This document shows positions 1 through 7,415 of a DNA stretch of 10,218 bases, in pieces. The number at the start of each line of letters is the position of its first letter. Position 1 is the stretch's first letter. The notes beneath the pieces were generated by a model. That model was not told the origin of the DNA. It did no database searches and saw only the letters and a program-made list of their open reading frames with translations. Position numbers and translations under genes: made by a program. The DNA lies in NCBI GenBank assembly GCA_039816955.1, contig JBCBWU010000235.1, forward strand, positions 1-10,218. Direction: 5' to 3'. This stretch comes from Lewinella sp039816955 (GTDB lineage Bacteria; Bacteroidota; Bacteroidia; Chitinophagales; Saprospiraceae).

Positions 1-1443
1 CAATACGAAAACCTGGAGACGCCGCCCACCTCCATGCGCGACAACACCTTCAAAGTTGGGGGTGATCTGAAATGGGCCGTTAGCCCTAAAGCAGTTTTAG
101 ACCTTACCATCAATACTGATTTTGCGCAAGCAGATGTAGACCGGGCCGTCAACAACCTGGAGCGCTTTAATATCTTCTTCCCGGAACAAAGGCAGTTTTT
201 TCTGGAAAACTCCGGTATTTGGTCAGGTAGTCAACAGCAGTCTATACGTCCATTTTTTAGTCGTAGAATTGGCCTTCGGGGGAACTTTAACGCAATACCG
301 GCTCCCATTAATGTGGGCGCACGCTATACGCAGCGCACCGAAAAACAAGCCTTGGCGGCACTCTACGTACAACAAGGCGAAACCGAGGATTCACAAGCAG
401 CTCACTTTGGCGTTTTGCGCTATCTGCGAAACTACGGACGGGAGAATAATGTAGGCATTATGTTGACCCAACGCGTTGACACGGAAAGCGATCTGCTTAA
501 CCTCGGACAAAACAACAATACTACCGTAACAGTAGATGGCCAAATTCGCCCCAGCAGTGAATGGGATATCCAATACATGGCTAGTACTTCCCTTGATGAA
601 CAAACGGGTGAAACAGGCTTTGCCGGACGCATCTTTGCTGGCAACAGCACCAATAAATGGTACTACGGTTGGGTCACCGAATTCACTGACGCTAACTATA
701 ATCCCGGTGTCGGTTTTGTACGCCAAACAGATGTGATTCGGCACAACCCCGGTGGCTACTATATTTGGCGGCCCAAAAACATCGACAAAATTCGGAGATG
801 GGATCCGGGTTTCTTTCTCAATTACCAGCATGACGCTACAGATCCTTCCCGTTTTCAGCTGGCCTCGATCTATATCTTTCCAGTCTACGTATGGTTTAAA
901 GACAATAGCTTCCTAGAGTTTTCTCTCACGCCTACCTGGCAAAATATCAACTTCGATTTCGCTCCACTTGGTTTGGAAATCGAGCAAGACCGCTATTTCT
1001 ACACCCGCTACGTGCTACGGTATAATACCGATCGCTCCAAGAAGTGGTCATTAGACCTTCGTCTAAACGGAGGGAAGTTCTACGATGGCCAACGGAATAG
1101 TGTGCAAGGGAGTCTACGATTAGCCCCTATCCCCCATGCTGCCTTTACACTAGATTACGAGTACAACCGCTTAACGGAAATTGGCTTGGAAAACCGAAAG
1201 CTAGAAACCCATCTCACCACCATCGGTTCACGCTTTGCGCTCAACCCTCGCGTACAGCTATCGGCCTTTTATCAGTATAATTCCTTTGATCAGCAAGGCC
1301 GCTGGAACATTCGGGGAAGCTGGGAATATCGTCCACTTTCCTTCGTCTACCTGGTATTCAACAGCAGGCTTATTGACGATTTAGACAACCCCATCCAGGA
1401 ACAGCAATTCATTAGTAAATTGACGTTTATTAATCAATTTTAG
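1..1443 (+). CDS. DUF5916 family outer-membrane beta-barrel protein, C-terminal part
   Basis: The frame is open from base 1 and ends at TAG 1441-1443, giving 480 residues of a protein that starts upstream of the window. The ATG at 34 is internal, not the start. Residues 36-47 (TINTDFAQADVD) and 54-70 (ERFNIFFPEQRQFFLEN) match the signature block of DUF5916 proteins, which in Bacteroidota usually have an N-terminal CBM9-like domain followed by a large beta barrel. The rest alternates aromatic and polar residues in strand-like stretches and ends in Phe (LTFINQF), as expected for a barrel inserted by the BAM machinery. The missing N-terminus should carry the signal peptide and the CBM9-like domain. 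Location in the outer membrane is inferred; the substrate and exact role of this family are not known to me. It converges on the SusCD-like operon and shows no sign of sharing its transcript. Confidence 0.85.
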   Translation, partial: QYENLETPPTSMRDNTFKVGGDLKWAVSPKAVLDLTINTDFAQADVDRAVNNLERFNIFFPEQRQFFLENSGIWSGSQQQSIRPFFSRRIGLRGNFNAIPAPINVGARYTQRTEKQALAALYVQQGETEDSQAAHFGVLRYLRNYGRENNVGIMLTQRVDTESDLLNLGQNNNTTVTVDGQIRPSSEWDIQYMASTSLDEQTGETGFAGRIFAGNSTNKWYYGWVTEFTDANYNPGVGFVRQTDVIRHNPGGYYIWRPKNIDKIRRWDPGFFLNYQHDATDPSRFQLASIYIFPVYVWFKDNSFLEFSLTPTWQNINFDFAPLGLEIEQDRYFYTRYVLRYNTDRSKKWSLDLRLNGGKFYDGQRNSVQGSLRLAPIPHAAFTLDYEYNRLTEIGLENRKLETHLTTIGSRFALNPRVQLSAFYQYNSFDQQGRWNIRGSWEYRPLSFVYLVFNSRLIDDLDNPIQEQQFISKLTFINQF

Positions 1444-1459
1444 CTCCCCAGAAAATCCC

Positions 1460-1576
1460 CATCGAAAAAATTAAATAACTCGATTTTTGCAATGATCCAA
1501 TTCGCCCCAAACTAAACATAAACCCCTCTTAACCAATAATTTAACAACCACAACTACTTATTTAATTTTTTCGATG
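1460..1576. repeat. 19-bp perfect inverted repeat enclosing 79 nt
   Basis: CATCGAAAAAATTAAATAA at 1460-1478 is the exact reverse complement of 1558-1576; the 79-nt spacer is 1479-1557. The arms begin 17 nt after the DUF5916 stop. No obvious target-site duplication flanks them and no recombinase gene is in view. Possible readings are a small MITE-like relic, a site-specific inversion cassette, or a long-range stem in the 3' end of the + strand transcript. The repeat itself is certain; its meaning is not. Confidence 0.7.
1505..1572 (+). terminator. Candidate Rho-dependent termination region (G-free, C-containing)
   Basis: The + strand has no G over 68 nt here, while the first 56 nt hold 19 C. 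C-rich, G-poor, unstructured RNA just past a stop codon is the usual character of a Rho utilisation site. It would serve the DUF5916 gene, which has no convincing hairpin-plus-T-run terminator of its own. This is a compositional argument only. Confidence 0.3.
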
Positions 1577-1600
1577 AGCCCCCCGCTAAAAAGCATCCAC

Positions 1601-1631
1601 AAAAAAAGGTCGCCCCGAATAGCGGGGCGAC
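1601..1631 (-). terminator. Rho-independent terminator of the SusCD-like operon
   Basis: GTCGCCCCG (1609-1617) pairs perfectly with CGGGGCGAC (1623-1631) around a 5-nt loop. Read on the minus strand, the 9-bp GC-rich stem is followed after one C by seven T (A1601-A1607 on the + strand). It lies about 95 nt past the susD-like stop at 1726. The T-run is on the minus-strand side only, so it is oriented for the operon, not for the converging DUF5916 gene. Confidence 0.9.
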
Positions 1632-1681
1632 GTCCTATTCACCATATGCCATTTTATTGGCAAAAACATACTTAGATTCTA

Positions 1682-1715
1682 CTTGGTATCTAGTCTAAAT
1701 CCACTAGAGACCAAG
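1682..1715 (-). other. 3'-UTR stem-loop after the susD-like stop
   Basis: CTTGGT (1682-1687) pairs with ACCAAG (1710-1715), and TCTAGT (1689-1694) pairs with ACTAGA (1703-1708), with one mismatch between the two segments and an 8-nt loop. It begins 11 nt beyond the susD-like stop codon and is not followed by a T-run, so it is not the terminator. A role as a 3'-end stabiliser of the operon mRNA is inferred. Confidence 0.5.
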
Positions 1716-1725
1716 CAACCAAATA

Positions 1726-3153
1726 TCAATCACCATCCCACCAGACCTTCGACTCTAGCGTGATGCCGGGAGGTACGTTGGCAGCGTTGTTATTGATTTC
1801 CGTATCCGTGTAGATCATCCGGGTAGGAATAACCGGAACATCAGCATTTTGTGCGGGCTGAATATCATCTGGAAAGCCGGTACGGCGGTAATCATTATAG
1901 CTTTCAAAAGCACTCAACAGAAATCCTGCGATGTACTTTTGCTCAATCAGATCACCAAGGCCTCCGAGTGGGTTCGCTGCGATATAGTCAGTGATTTCGG
2001 TATCACTGATTACCGTACCCAACTCGCCGTTACCGGAAAGCTGTTCCATATGAGCGCGAATCGCATCTGCATAAGCCATCTCCGCATCAGCCGTTTGGCC
2101 TAAGCGCCAGTGGGCTTCTGCCTTAAGGAAGAGCTGCTCCACGTAAGTCATCATTGGGATATCCAAATCTGCGTCCATGTAGTAGGCACCAATGTTGGAG
2201 ATATCTGCTAGGAGGTTAGATGGTGTACCACCATTGGCATGGCCAAGGTAACCGCCAAAGGTGACAGAGGTATCTGCCATAATCGGCAAACGTGGATCAT
2301 TCAAAGTTTGTAGCTTATCAATGAAGAAAGCACTCATCTGGATAGTGTTGGCAAACTTTACCACCCACTGGTTCCAGGGATTTTCCTGGCCGGGATCGCT
2401 GGTGTAGGCGAACGTAGCTTCATCCGCAGCGCTAGTCATCGCCTTATCAATAGCGGATAAAGCCAATGTAGAAAGCTCTTGATCATCGCTACCAGGAGCG
2501 TTCGTTAAGCGCATGTAATAGCGCGCCTTCAAAGCATAGCCAAAACGGGCCCAGGCTGCAATATCACCGCCCAGAAGGAGATCTCCTCCGCCAAGACTGA
2601 TAGGTGATTCTTTACCTAATGCAGCAATGCCTTCATCCAGCATATCCTGAATACCGGTGTACACCAACTCCTGCTGGTCGAATAGCGGCCGGCCATTATT
2701 TTCACGTAGCAAGGCATCCGAGAATGGAATGTCGCCCCACCAGTCGGCCAACAAAGCGTAATTGTGAGCCATCAAGATCTTGGCCACCCCTACGTGGTGT
2801 TCCTGCCCCGCTTCTTCACCTATTTCTATCATCTTCTTGGCGTTAATGAGTACGCCGGCGTAGGAGTAGAAGGCCCATTCGTTGTTACAGTCAGAAGTGT
2901 TGATCCGGTAAGTGTCGTTGTTCGGCGGAGCAGCATTATTAGCGATATTCTGCATCCACTGCGCACCGTAGCGCGACCAGTTGCCACCCCCCACCAAGTT
3001 GTAGGCAGTGGTGGCCGTCATATCGGCTAGTAGAAGATCCAAATCTCCCGGGCTCTCCGGTTGGTTCGGATTGGTATTGATATCGAGGTAATCATCACAA
3101 GCCACCAAACCAACGCTGAGGGCCAGGATGAAAATATATGATAGGTATCGCAT
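1726..3153 (-). CDS. SusD/RagB-type nutrient-binding outer-membrane lipoprotein (SusD-like_2)
   Basis: This should be the surface-exposed lipoprotein lid that captures ligand and hands it to the SusC-like channel encoded directly upstream. The start chosen is ATG 3151-3153 (475 residues). It gives a clean lipoprotein signal, MRYLSYIFILALSVGLVAC, with lipobox LVAC and lipidated Cys19, followed by acidic Asp20-Asp21 as is common in surface-exported Bacteroidota lipoproteins. An in-frame ATG at 3210 would add 19 residues in front of the signal peptide and is unlikely. After the signal, the run DINTNPNQP (24-32) and the aromatic/Gly-rich NLVGGGNWSRYGAQWMQ segment, followed by helical TPR-like stretches, fit the SusD-like_2 branch rather than classical SusD. 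The C-terminus, with KVWWDGD, is also typical. The gene is second in the operon, 80 nt after the susC-like stop, with no Shine-Dalgarno sequence. The ligand cannot be read from sequence; no degradative enzymes are adjacent. Confidence 0.92.
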   Translation of the reverse strand: MRYLSYIFILALSVGLVACDDYLDINTNPNQPESPGDLDLLLADMTATTAYNLVGGGNWSRYGAQWMQNIANNAAPPNNDTYRINTSDCNNEWAFYSYAGVLINAKKMIEIGEEAGQEHHVGVAKILMAHNYALLADWWGDIPFSDALLRENNGRPLFDQQELVYTGIQDMLDEGIAALGKESPISLGGGDLLLGGDIAAWARFGYALKARYYMRLTNAPGSDDQELSTLALSAIDKAMTSAADEATFAYTSDPGQENPWNQWVVKFANTIQMSAFFIDKLQTLNDPRLPIMADTSVTFGGYLGHANGGTPSNLLADISNIGAYYMDADLDIPMMTYVEQLFLKAEAHWRLGQTADAEMAYADAIRAHMEQLSGNGELGTVISDTEITDYIAANPLGGLGDLIEQKYIAGFLLSAFESYNDYRRTGFPDDIQPAQNADVPVIPTRMIYTDTEINNNAANVPPGITLESKVWWDGD

Positions 3154-3187
3154 TAATTGAGTTGTTTTGTTGATCGAGTCTGAAGCC

Positions 3188-3220
3188 AGGTGCCGAGTAC
3201 TGCTAGGCATCTCGACACCT
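3188..3220 (-). promoter_or_regulatory. Intercistronic RNA hairpin between susC-like and susD-like genes
   Basis: In the minus-strand RNA, AGGUGUCGAG pairs with CUCGGCACCU in ten consecutive pairs, one a U-G wobble, around a 13-nt loop. On the other strand that wobble would be a C-A mismatch, so the fold favours the operon mRNA. It fills most of the 80-nt gap and ends about 35 nt before the susD-like ATG. The upstream, probably unused, ATG (3210) lies at the start of the loop. No U-run follows, so it is not a terminator. Intercistronic stems of this kind can set the relative stability or translation of the two cistrons; that role is inferred. Confidence 0.5.
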
Positions 3221-3233
3221 AAACTATCAGCTC

Positions 3234-6200
3234 CTAAAAGGTCACGTTCAATGAGAAGTTATAGCCTACAGTACCGGGCGTAATGAAGTTGTAGAACCCT
3301 TGTCCGTTGGCCGAACCGTACAAGCTTGATTCTGGATCAGAACCTGTGAAGTTCGGTGCGTTCAGGTATAGGTTCCGACCAGTCATAGCTACACTGATAT
3401 CTTCAAACACAGAATTTTGTAGCAGCGTACGAGGCAGAGCATACGACAAGGTCACTTCGCGTAAGCGTATGAAAGAACCGTCTTCTACCAGATCTTCCAT
3501 GGCACGGCCAAAGTTGATCCGCCAGTAGGCCTCATCGTAAGGCACCTCAATATTGTTAGCAGATCCATCAGAGAGTACACCGTTCGGGAATACAAAGCTG
3601 TTTTCCCCCGTGCGATCCTCCGTTTGCTTGGTTACGCCGTAGAAGTTGAGGTAGAAGTTATCCAGGTTCAGGATGTCACCTCCTTCGCGGATATCCAATA
3701 GGCCAAAGAGGGTGAAGCGCCCGGTCTTCTCGTTACCAAAGGTGAAAGTAGTGCGAAGTCCCGCAAACCAGTCTGGCTGCGTATTACCGATGACGCCCAA
3801 GCTTGAAGCGGCACGTAATGGCAAACCGTAAGTACCTGATTCTGGATTATCATCAATTAGTACTTGCCCCTCATCATTGCGCTCATACTGCGAACCCCAG
3901 ATAACACCGTAGCCTTCGTTACGGACGATGTAAATACCAGGGTTGGTAAATCCACCCAGGCGGATATTATCTACCCCATCGGTAAGCGCTACAACACGAT
4001 TGGTATTCTTAGTGAACGTACCACCAATATCCCACTGGAAGTTGCGGGTCTTAATCGGAGTGACCTCCAATAAGAATTCTACCCCTTCGTTTTGCATAGA
4101 GCCCGCATTAACCAGGCGAGAAACCGCACCAGAAGAACCGGCTACCGGAGCCTGGAAAATCTGATCATCCGTGGTACGATCGTAGTAAGTACCCTCTAAG
4201 TGAACCCGGCTATTGAAAAGGTAAGCTTCCAAACCGAACTCAATCTCCTCCGTCCGTTCTGGTCTCAACTCAGGATTACCGATTACATTGCTAATGGTAA
4301 AGCCGTTTGTACCGTTAAACGGGAACAAGATGCTACCACGCTGGCCATCTCCTACGCTTGACTGCGTATACAGATCAGTCTGGGTAGCGTATACTGGCGC
4401 ATCATTACCCACCTGGGCATAGCCCGCACGGACCTTCAGGAAAGACAGTACCTTATTGCCCTGTAGGCTAGCAATAGCATCAGTAAGAATCAAGCTACCA
4501 GAAACACTTGGGTAGAAATAGCTGCGATTATCCTTCGGTAGTGTACTTGACCAGTCATTACGTCCGGTCAAGGTCACATACAAGAAGTTCTTGTAACCAA
4601 TGGTAGCAGAAGCATAAGCACCAATCAGACGACGCTGGGTGTTGTTCTGATTGGTCGTAATGGTTGCCGCATTTGATAGATCAAAGAATTCTGGCACCGC
4701 CAGGTTCACACCTTGTGTAAAAATGCGATCCACCGCCCGATCATTGATCTGATTACCTACCAGGAAGTCGAGGTTGATGTTATCCAACTGCTTGGTGTAG
4801 GTAAGGGTAATATCATTATTAAACTGGCGATTGTTGATGTTGTCCTCATAGAGGCGTCCCGTAGGAAAGGTGCCAATAGTACCGATCACCTCACGGTATA
4901 AACGACGATCGAAATACACATCAGCACCAAAGCGGTTGTTCAAAGCCAAGCCTTCGGCGATCTCGTAGCTCAAGCTGAAGTTGGGTAGAAATCGATTAAC
5001 GTTACTAGTCAGCTTGTTGTTGTCAACCGTGAAGTATGGGTTATTTCGGTTGGTTCGATACAAACGCTGTGTTCCATCCTCATTAAAGTAGTCTTGAGGG
5101 TTATCACCTTGCAGATCGTAAGTAATTGGCGCACCGTACACCGTCCACATGTAGGACTGACGGCCATTACCTTCCGTTACGGTAGTGATATCGGTATTGG
5201 TGTAGGTAATACCCGCGCCAATGCGTAAGCGATCACTCAACTGCGTATTAAATTTCGCCAATAAGCTATGACGATCCATATCATTATTACGCACGATACC
5301 TTCCTCAATCCGGTTGGAATAGGATAGGAAGTAGTCGCTGGTGGCATTTGCTCCAGATACGGATAAAGAGTTGTCTAGATTAGACCCTTGGCGGAAAAAG
5401 TCTTCCGGATTATTGAAGGTCTGAATTGGGCTACCATTCGGGTCCAGATTACCATCGGCGTCTACCAACAGGGTATCAATTGCGGGCCCCCAACTGGTAG
5501 AAATCCGCTGGGCTGGATCATTACCGTTGCGGTAGGCACCGTTTAGTCCTTGGGCATATCTGGTCTGGAATTCCGGTAGGCGCGCCTCACTAAAGCCATA
5601 GTTCGTACTGAAAGTGATCTTAGGCTTAGTGCCTTGCTGGCCGGTCTTGGTAGTGATCAAAACTACACCGTTAGCGGCACGAGAACCGTAAAGTGCCGTA
5701 GCTGCTGCCCCTTTCAAGATACTCATCGTCTCGATATTGTTAGGATCAATATCTACCGCACGGTTAGTAGTACCACCAAAGAACAGTGGTGAGTCACCTG
5801 TCCCAGTACCGTTGCCACTGTTTTGGCCGCCGCCAAAGATTTGGCTGTTGTCTACTGGTACACCATCGATCACAAAGAGCGGCTGGTTATTACCTAAGAA
5901 TGAGGAGTTACCACGAATGATAATCCGGGCAGAAGAACCGGCTTGTCCTCCGGAGGAAGTGGTCTGTACACCAGAAACCCGGCCACCAATAGCGTTGACA
6001 ATATTCGTCTCCCGGTTTTGCGCTAACGCATCCCCGCCTACTTCCTCTACGGCGTAGGTAAGGGCCTTGCGATCACGCTCGATACCCAGGGCGGTTACCA
6101 CTGCAGTTTCCAGCGTGACCCCCTCATCAAGTACCACATTAAGTACCGTACTGGCACCTAATTCCACTTCGCGTGGTGTAAAACCGGTGTAACTAATAAT

Positions 6201-6407
6201 CAGTGCTTCCGCATCAGCATCCACACTAATTTCAAAACTACCGTCCAGGTCAGTCACCGTTCCGGTAGTTGTTCCTTTGACCATAATACTGGCCCCAATC
6301 ATTGGTGTGCCATCTGCCTCACTCACTACTCCGGTGATCGTACGCTGGGCGTGGACCATTAGAGTGGTGCCTAAAAGGAGGCCAAAAAGCAATAGAAGTC
6401 GTTTCAT
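3234..6407 (-). CDS. SusC/RagA-type TonB-linked outer-membrane receptor
   Basis: This is the TonB-dependent import channel of a SusCD pair, 1057 residues. ATG 6405-6407 is chosen because it opens an ideal Sec signal, MKRLLLLFGLLLGTTLMVHAQ, cut after Ala20; the frame extends upstream only to a TTG at 6428. Domains in order: CarboxypepD_reg-like domain (about 22-95) with GASIMVKGTTTGTVTDLDG; TonB-box region around 100-106 (ETAVVTA); plug domain (about 112-256) with the SusC/RagA signatures RGNSSFLGNNQPLFVIDGVP (165-184) and SILKGAAATALYGSRAANG (229-247); then a beta barrel ending in the BAM-type terminal Phe (LNVTF). No STN domain precedes the CarboxypepD_reg domain, so signalling through an anti-sigma factor is not expected. 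It is the first gene of the operon with the SusD-like lipoprotein. No Shine-Dalgarno sequence precedes the start, as usual in this phylum. Substrate unknown: possibly oligosaccharide, peptide or siderophore-like compounds. Confidence 0.95.
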   Translation of the reverse strand: MKRLLLLFGLLLGTTLMVHAQRTITGVVSEADGTPMIGASIMVKGTTTGTVTDLDGSFEISVDADAEALIISYTGFTPREVELGASTVLNVVLDEGVTLETAVVTALGIERDRKALTYAVEEVGGDALAQNRETNIVNAIGGRVSGVQTTSSGGQAGSSARIIIRGNSSFLGNNQPLFVIDGVPVDNSQIFGGGQNSGNGTGTGDSPLFFGGTTNRAVDIDPNNIETMSILKGAAATALYGSRAANGVVLITTKTGQQGTKPKITFSTNYGFSEARLPEFQTRYAQGLNGAYRNGNDPAQRISTSWGPAIDTLLVDADGNLDPNGSPIQTFNNPEDFFRQGSNLDNSLSVSGANATSDYFLSYSNRIEEGIVRNNDMDRHSLLAKFNTQLSDRLRIGAGITYTNTDITTVTEGNGRQSYMWTVYGAPITYDLQGDNPQDYFNEDGTQRLYRTNRNNPYFTVDNNKLTSNVNRFLPNFSLSYEIAEGLALNNRFGADVYFDRRLYREVIGTIGTFPTGRLYEDNINNRQFNNDITLTYTKQLDNINLDFLVGNQINDRAVDRIFTQGVNLAVPEFFDLSNAATITTNQNNTQRRLIGAYASATIGYKNFLYVTLTGRNDWSSTLPKDNRSYFYPSVSGSLILTDAIASLQGNKVLSFLKVRAGYAQVGNDAPVYATQTDLYTQSSVGDGQRGSILFPFNGTNGFTISNVIGNPELRPERTEEIEFGLEAYLFNSRVHLEGTYYDRTTDDQIFQAPVAGSSGAVSRLVNAGSMQNEGVEFLLEVTPIKTRNFQWDIGGTFTKNTNRVVALTDGVDNIRLGGFTNPGIYIVRNEGYGVIWGSQYERNDEGQVLIDDNPESGTYGLPLRAASSLGVIGNTQPDWFAGLRTTFTFGNEKTGRFTLFGLLDIREGGDILNLDNFYLNFYGVTKQTEDRTGENSFVFPNGVLSDGSANNIEVPYDEAYWRINFGRAMEDLVEDGSFIRLREVTLSYALPRTLLQNSVFEDISVAMTGRNLYLNAPNFTGSDPESSLYGSANGQGFYNFITPGTVGYNFSLNVTF

Positions 6408-6442
6408 AAAAGTGAGTTTATGTAGCAATAATTATCTGTTCT

Positions 6443-6485
6443 CCTGGAGGTCAATACCCCAGGCAGCAGACTGCTTGTGTGCAGT
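6443..6485 (-). promoter_or_regulatory. Two hairpins in the susC-like 5' leader
   Basis: CCTGG (6443-6447) pairs with CCAGG (6459-6463) and GGT (6449-6451) with ACC (6456-6458), with one bulged base and a 4-nt loop. ACTGC (6470-6474) pairs with GCAGT (6481-6485) around a 6-nt loop. The first begins 36 nt upstream of the susC-like ATG, so both should lie in the mRNA leader. I could not place a -33/-7 sigma-ABfr promoter (TTTG / TAnnTTTG) in 6408-6753. The operon may start farther upstream, or be read through from the regulator gene. Confidence 0.35.
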
Positions 6486-6537
6486 AGAAATTCTTAACCG
6501 ATTATGTTATTATAGGCGTGGAGCGGCGTAGAAAAGT

Positions 6538-6559
6538 TGCCGGGCTAAACTGCCCGGCA
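6538..6559 (-). terminator. GC-rich hairpin: candidate terminator/attenuator ahead of the susC-like gene
   Basis: TGCCGGGC (6538-6545) and GCCCGGCA (6552-6559) form a perfect 8-bp stem with a 6-nt loop. On the minus strand it is followed by ACTTTTC, a short T-run. It could therefore end transcripts arriving from the regulator gene, or act as an attenuator or leader element of the operon. The T-run is weak; on the + strand there is none. Confidence 0.45.
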
Positions 6560-6612
6560 CCAAGACTAGTATGAAAAAACGCTCAATAGTTCCAATGTTA
6601 GTGTTCGTCAAA

Positions 6613-6740
6613 CCTGCCTGCTCGCCAACTCGCTTGGCAGGCAGGAATTAACTCCCTCCTTCTGTTTAGGCTTTTAGCTTGCATAAATTCTTTAACAATC
6701 CTTTATTGCTTCGCTAAAAGCCTAAAGTCGGGGGTTAATT
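6613..6740. repeat. Composite palindromic element (two abutting hairpins)
   Basis: The first unit is CCTGCCTG (6613-6620) against CAGGCAGG (6638-6645), with an inner CCAA/TTGG pair and a 4-nt bulge. The second unit abuts it exactly. Its outer arms are AATTAACTCCC (6646-6656) and GGGGGTTAATT (6730-6740), with one T-G wobble. Its inner arms are a perfect 14-bp repeat, TTTAGGCTTTTAGC (6665-6678) and GCTAAAAGCCTAAA (6713-6726). Its core, GCATAAA against TTTATTGC, continues the pairing with one bulge. The element ends 14 nt from the regulator's stop codon at 6754. It resembles dispersed REP- or MITE-like elements; copy number cannot be judged from one window. It may also act as the 3' end of the regulator mRNA. 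Confidence 0.6.
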
Positions 6741-6753
6741 ATTCGACTGTGGT

Positions 6754-7371
6754 CTAGTAACCATCAGCCTCGTACGCACGGGCCATGGCTTCGTGTCGGG
6801 ATTTTACTCCCAGTTTCTTGTATATGTTTTTTAGGTGAAAGCGGACCGTATTCTGGCTAACGAAGAGTTCAGCAGCAATTTCGCGGTAGTTCTTTCCAGC
6901 ACACAATAAGCGATATACCTCCTGTTCGCGCTCCGACAGATTATCACTGCTGCGCTGCGCTTTGAAGGAATCCATGATTCGCTGAGCGACCTCCTTACTC
7001 AGTGGAGTTTCACCCCGTGAGAGTTGATCAATAGCCTTTTGTAAAGCTTGTGAGAAAATATTGTGGGAAAGAAATCCTGCGGCCCCTACACGAAGGGCGG
7101 AAAAGAGTTGCTTATCGGTAAGCTGTGCGGCAAGTACAAGGATTCGGGCTTGTGGCTCGGCAGACTGGACTGTCTGCATAAGCGGAACAACGCGTTCTCG
7201 AGTGTTCAAGCCTAGCAGTACAATGTCGATAGGCGGACCGTCGCCAGAACTTGGCAAGGCATTAGCGGTGGCATAGACTCCGACACATTGAGCGTGGGGC
7301 ATCTTCTCCACAGCCGTTTGCCAAGCCAGTCGCATAGAACGACTGGCCGTAACAATCGCTACGGATATCAT
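6754..7371 (-). CDS. LuxR/NarL-type regulator with a degenerate receiver domain
   Basis: A 205-residue transcription factor with the length and layout of NarL/FixJ response regulators. Residues 145-205 are a complete LuxR-type helix-turn-helix (LSEREQEVYRLL, YREIAAEL, SQNTVRFHLKNIYKKLGV), so DNA binding is expected. Residues 1-118 follow the receiver fold (ISVAIV strand 1; DIVLLGL strand 3; RILVLAA strand 4; GAAGFL before strand 5), but the phosphorylation residues are gone. The acidic pair is Thr8-Ala9, the phospho-Asp position is Gly54, the Thr/Ser switch is Ala81, and the invariant Lys position is His103. It is therefore unlikely to be controlled by histidine-kinase phosphorylation. ATG 7369-7371 fits the family N-terminus. 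It lies upstream of the susC-like gene in the same direction (346 nt apart), making it the natural candidate regulator of that operon; this is inference from position. Confidence 0.9.
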   Translation of the reverse strand: MISVAIVTASRSMRLAWQTAVEKMPHAQCVGVYATANALPSSGDGPPIDIVLLGLNTRERVVPLMQTVQSAEPQARILVLAAQLTDKQLFSALRVGAAGFLSHNIFSQALQKAIDQLSRGETPLSKEVAQRIMDSFKAQRSSDNLSEREQEVYRLLCAGKNYREIAAELFVSQNTVRFHLKNIYKKLGVKSRHEAMARAYEADGY

Positions 7372-7415
7372 TTAAACTGTTTGTCGGGTGATGTAGCCCA
7401 AGACCTCCGAGTTGC

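Noticed and set aside
391..831. 146-codon minus-strand frame inside the DUF5916 gene.
   Set aside because: Antisense shadow of a well-supported coding region; its product shows no family features.
3154..3210. Longer start for the SusD-like protein at ATG 3210.
   Set aside because: It would bury the lipoprotein signal peptide behind 19 polar residues, and the codon sits at the edge of the intercistronic hairpin.
5737..6057. 106-codon plus-strand frame opposite the SusC-like plug domain.
   Set aside because: Antisense to conserved SusC/RagA signatures; low-complexity Pro/Ser-rich shadow.
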